From Gnetum montanum (lineage: Eukaryota > Streptophyta > Gnetopsida > Gnetales > Gnetaceae): 64,000 nt of DNA. Positions 60,560 to 64,000 of this stretch are shown in pieces. Made by a program: the position numbers and the translations under genes. The stretch covers positions 204,131 through 268,130 of the forward strand of contig MNCI01022125.1 in assembly GCA_015680685.1 (NCBI GenBank), written 5' to 3'. The stretch's first letter is position 1, and each line of letters starts with the position of its first letter. Below the pieces are notes generated by a model, which was given only the letters and a program-made list of their open reading frames with translations, made no database searches and was not told the DNA's origin.

Positions 60560-63500
60560 TAGCCACCAAATGCCAAATAACATGAGTCTACCAATATTCT
60601 TCACAAGATGGTTCATAAGTTAGGGTCACCCCCATTGTAATGTGCACTTCCCTCCACACATGAAAGCCTTCAACTGCCACCTGCATCAGTAACAGCAGAG
60701 CAATGTCCCGAAAAATTTGGTAATTCCTAGTCTTCCACAGCTACCAAAGGATAGTCGTGGTAGGCAAGTCTCTGTCCAGCATAATCGGTAGCAGATTCAC
60801 ACAGACTACCACACCCATGCCAAATAAGTACATTGCCATACAAAATGCACCACCGTCTCCTCACCCAACATGTAGAGGGGACACATGGCATTCACTTGTA
60901 ATCCTTGCCTTTGCAACACATGCCGCACAAGGATAGAACCATGCCCAACCAACCACATGAACATTTTAATTTTTTCGAGGAGCTTTCCCTACCATAATTG
61001 TTGTCACCCCCTAACAACAGGGTACTTATGTTTAATTAACTATGCCAACTATGCATTTAGAAGCCCCAACGACCAAATACTCTGCACATGTGACACTAAA
61101 GAATGCCAAACATCTGAATCTCAACGGGATGCCTCCCACTATCAATACTTGTGATGCATAATTTGAACCCACCGGACCAGGTATAGGCCCTAATCACATA
61201 GTTGCCTTAGTAACCCATAAAGGCCCATGGCAAGGACATTAGTAAAACACAGCAATCCCTAACCCCCCGCCTTCTTTGGCCTGCCCATAGTACCCCAAGC
61301 AACCAGATGCATCCAGCCATCCCCTTTACCTCCCGACCATGCGAAATTCCAAACAATGCGGTCAATTTTCTCCGTAACCTTAGTCAAAGGGGAGGCGGCA
61401 AACGCCGTGAATCTAGCCATAGCTTGAAGAACCAATGAAGCCAGAATTAAATGCCCCGCATGAGAAAGAAACCAACTAGTTCAATGACTAACTCTTTCCA
61501 ACATTCTTCTAATAAGGCTCTCCCAAACACATCGTCTATGCCAATCATACAATGGTAATCCAAAGTAGGTATCTTCCCTAAACCTCGGTAAAACCCCTAG
61601 CAATTGCACAATTCTCCCTTGCACCACCTGCTCAACATTGAGAAGATGCACCATGGATTTGCCTTTGTTGACCTCTAGGCCAATCTCATTGGCTATTCTG
61701 AGAAGGGCTCAATTAACAGCAAGAACCTAAGGAACCATGGCCCTAGAAAACATGAAAGTATCATTAGCATAGTGCTCCACTAGGCAACTCAAACCCTCAA
61801 CCTCTAGTCCTCTAACCCCTTCTGACATGCAATATGTACTCATGGCATCCATAACCAAAATGAACAGATAAGGTGATAGGGGATCCCCTTGTCATAACCC
61901 CTTACCAGGGGAGGCAAATCCCCAAAGCCCCCCCACCCACCCAAATCCAAGGAAAATGCACCTAATTGTTGTATATGCAAGCACAAGTTCACAAAATGTG
62001 GATGAAAACCTTTATGCAACATGATTTCCTGAAGTGCACTCCAGGAGACCATGTCATATGCCTTGGTAATGTCCAATTTCAAACACATACCAAGGAACTG
62101 AGTCAATCGAAGTGAGTGCATCACCTCTTGCACCAAAATAATATGATCCTGCAGATATCTACCTTTGACAAAACCTACCTGTTGTTCCCCAACCAGTTGC
62201 TACATCAAAGGTGCTAGCCGTGCCACCAACATTTTCAAAAACAAGCAGAGCAAAGTGTTACACACCCCAATAGGACAGAAGTGTGCTAGGCTCAAAGGGT
62301 TAGCTGAGTTTGGGATCAGCACCAGCCGAGAGCAGTTAATCTCTCATCTCACCTACCCCCAAAACATCATCTCATTAAATGTGTCCAAGATATTCTCCCC
62401 CATCACATCATAAAAGGTCTAGAAGAACTCCACTAGCCACCCATCAGGACCTGGTGCTCTCCCCCCTTTCATAGAGGCCAACGCCCCCTCCAACTTGGCC
62501 TGAATAAAGGGCATTAGCAACCACAGATTATCATCCTTCCCAAGCACCCAAGTAATATTGATGGAGATCAGTTTCATCTCTCGTTGTTGCCAGATTTTAG
62601 ACCAATACTTCAACAAAGCCTAGGCAACCGCCTATTTCCCCTCCACAATCTTGCCTCCTTCAATAATACAAGACATCTACTTGGCCAAACGAAACAAACG
62701 AGCCACAACAAAAAAGAAACATGTATTCCTATCCCCCTCCCAGAGCCATCTCGCATGTTCCCTCTGCCTCCAATAGACCTCTTCTTCCTTGTCCAACACA
62801 TGAAGGTCCCTTAGCACCTCCCCTTACTCATCTTCCTGAGTCTGATTAAACTCTTGCTCCTTCTAAATATGCTCCAAACACCGCAAGAGCTACCCCTGAC
62901 CATACCAAAAAGGGTACTTATCCACTAACCCGATCCCTCAAATGTGGTGCTTCAACAATGTCAACCCTTAGTTTTGAAAATCCATGGCTTTACTACCCGA
63001 AATATCCTCCACCAATGGTCTCAACCATGGTTTCGTCAACCATGATTGTTCAAATCTAAACAATCTAGGCTCCCTATCTTTTGAGGGACCCAGCACACAC
63101 ACAAGAGGCTGATGATCAAAAGCAACTCTCTCTTTTTCAATGACAATCACCCCCTTATCCATAAGCACGCTTAAGCCCACCCATACTTGATCAATTCTAG
63201 TCATGAGCTTGTCTTGACCTTGTCTTTGACTACACCACGTAAACTGACATCCCCTAATCTCCACATCCACCAGCCCATGGGCTAGCAGAAAATCGTGAAA
63301 CTACTAACCCCTGAGAGGGTCCAACATATCCCCATCAAACTTTTCCCACATATGTAGTCATTGGTTGAAATCCCCAATGAAAATCCATTGCCTCCAGTCT
63401 ACAATCAGGGGTGCAATTCACTCTAGCTCCTGCAAGTGTTCGTCCCATTGCTGAGACCCATGGAAATTCGTAATCCATAAAACTTTTTGGTAAAGATGAA

Positions 63501-63756
63501 TACTAATACTCCACCGAGACTCATCAACCACCCTGAAAGGCCACTTAGACAATGTTGTTAAACCTCCAACCCTCTCCTAATATGGCACATAATGAGAGTG
63601 CCAACCTGGCCAACACAACCAATGAAACTCCTATTGCTGAACTTTGGTCTCTTGCAAACACACAACTTCACAATGCTCCTTAGCCACCATGTCTTGCAAG
63701 GTACGTCGCTTGAAGGGGGTACCCTATCCCCTACAGTTCCATGAGAGAATCTTCAT
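60560..63756 (-). pseudogene. L1 ORF2: endonuclease, reverse transcriptase, zinc-binding domain
   Basis: ATG at 63754-63756 begins MKILSWNCRG, the typical start of a plant L1 endonuclease, followed by VVCLQETKVQQ and IFIGDFNQ (about 63380-63360). SDH-type motif DHQPLV and FRFEQSWL lie at 63115-63030. Reverse transcriptase: ALASMKGGRAPGPDGWLVEF (about 62485-62425) and LKLDITKAYDMVSWSALQEI (62080-62020). The catalytic box reads Tyr-Ala-Asn-Asp (61760-61771) where Tyr-Ala-Asp-Asp is expected, an inactivating change. The zinc-binding segment is near 60980-60830 (ILVRHVLQRQGL, MCPLY, EETVVHFVWQC). Multiple stops and frameshifts; not functional. Confidence 0.86.
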
Positions 63757-64000
63757 AGTCTAATGAAAGATCGACATTTATACACATCTTGGATGGTCCA
63801 TTGGACCCCCAAATCAATATCTCGCTACATCTGCTTAGCACATGCCTCAAATCTAGTTGATTGACCAACCCTTTTTGACTCAAGGAAAATGGGAAATCCC
63901 CCTCCCCCTTCTAACAGAATGCCCCCTCTCAGGATCTCCTGCATGGACAACAGAGGGCTCCCCTTGAAAAGTGATGCCCAGCTCTCTAGGGGCGAAAACC
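63757..64000 (-). other. L1 sequence upstream of ORF2
   Basis: The short region between ORF2 and the window edge. It may be the end of ORF1 or the inter-ORF spacer. No motif was recognised. Confidence 0.45.

Larger units (their letters stand above)
58922..64000 (-). mobile_element. L1-type LINE, minus strand, continuing past the window end
   Basis: Bases 58922-58930 are nine T residues, the reverse of a short poly(A) tail, followed by a GC-richer L1-like region distinct from its AT-rich surroundings. ORF2 (63756 down to about 60560) has endonuclease, reverse transcriptase and a zinc-binding C-terminal domain. The 5' end is outside the window. It is inserted into the LINE-2 fragment at 58921 and lies in the same orientation as the decarboxylase. 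Confidence 0.82.

Overview
This is a nuclear segment of a land-plant genome, probably a gymnosperm or another large-genome seed plant (inference). The evidence is a plant-type hexa-ubiquitin gene with a 5'-UTR intron, a tRNA-Arg(CCT) gene, exons of a plant-type aromatic amino acid decarboxylase, and AT-rich intergenic DNA dominated by old, nested retrotransposons. Nothing prokaryotic is present.

Layout. 1-4373: the 3' end of a Ty3/gypsy element (nested reverse solo LTR at 242-1231, own 3' LTR at 1319-2283) inserted into an RTE-clade LINE remnant (2284-4155). 4374-14426: a complete but decayed Athila-like Ty3/gypsy element (A). 14686-15636: another reverse solo LTR of the same superfamily. 15637-17600: spacer with a tRNA-derived SINE flanked by a perfect 15-bp target duplication. 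17668-20180: the polyubiquitin gene. 20200-23020: repeat-bearing spacer. 23021-24024: solo LTR with a perfect 5-bp TSD. 24096-31396: a SIRE/Maximus-like Ty1/copia element with an inverted relative nested in its gag. 32634-39295: a gag-only Ty3/gypsy derivative (C, perfect TSD). 39958-40030: tRNA-Arg. 41395-52990: one non-L1 LINE on the minus strand, split by a gag-protease-only Ty3/gypsy derivative (D, 42181-48118) and by an LTR-like insertion. 53104-54448: the last four exons of an aromatic amino acid decarboxylase on the minus strand. 54449-64000: presumably its upstream intron, holding a LINE fragment and an L1 running off the window.

How it fits together. Three host loci are supported: polyubiquitin, tRNA-Arg and the decarboxylase. 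The rest is a record of retroelement turnover. Seven LTRs or LTR pairs of one Ty3/gypsy superfamily share the LTR tail from the TATA box onward, the TGATG...CATCA ends and a tRNA-Asp-like primer site. Each carries a different palindrome-rich block at its 5' end. Elements A, C and D form a series from gag-pol, to gag-protease, to gag only.

No defence system, biosynthetic cluster or clearly new gene system was found. The most useful observations are the decarboxylase exons, which no long open reading frame reveals; the modular palindromic U3 blocks; the arrays of a CpG-decayed palindrome in the copia LTRs; the repeated polypurine-tract-like motifs in C and D; and the SINE. All alignments were made by eye, so boundaries are approximate unless a target duplication or splice site fixes them.
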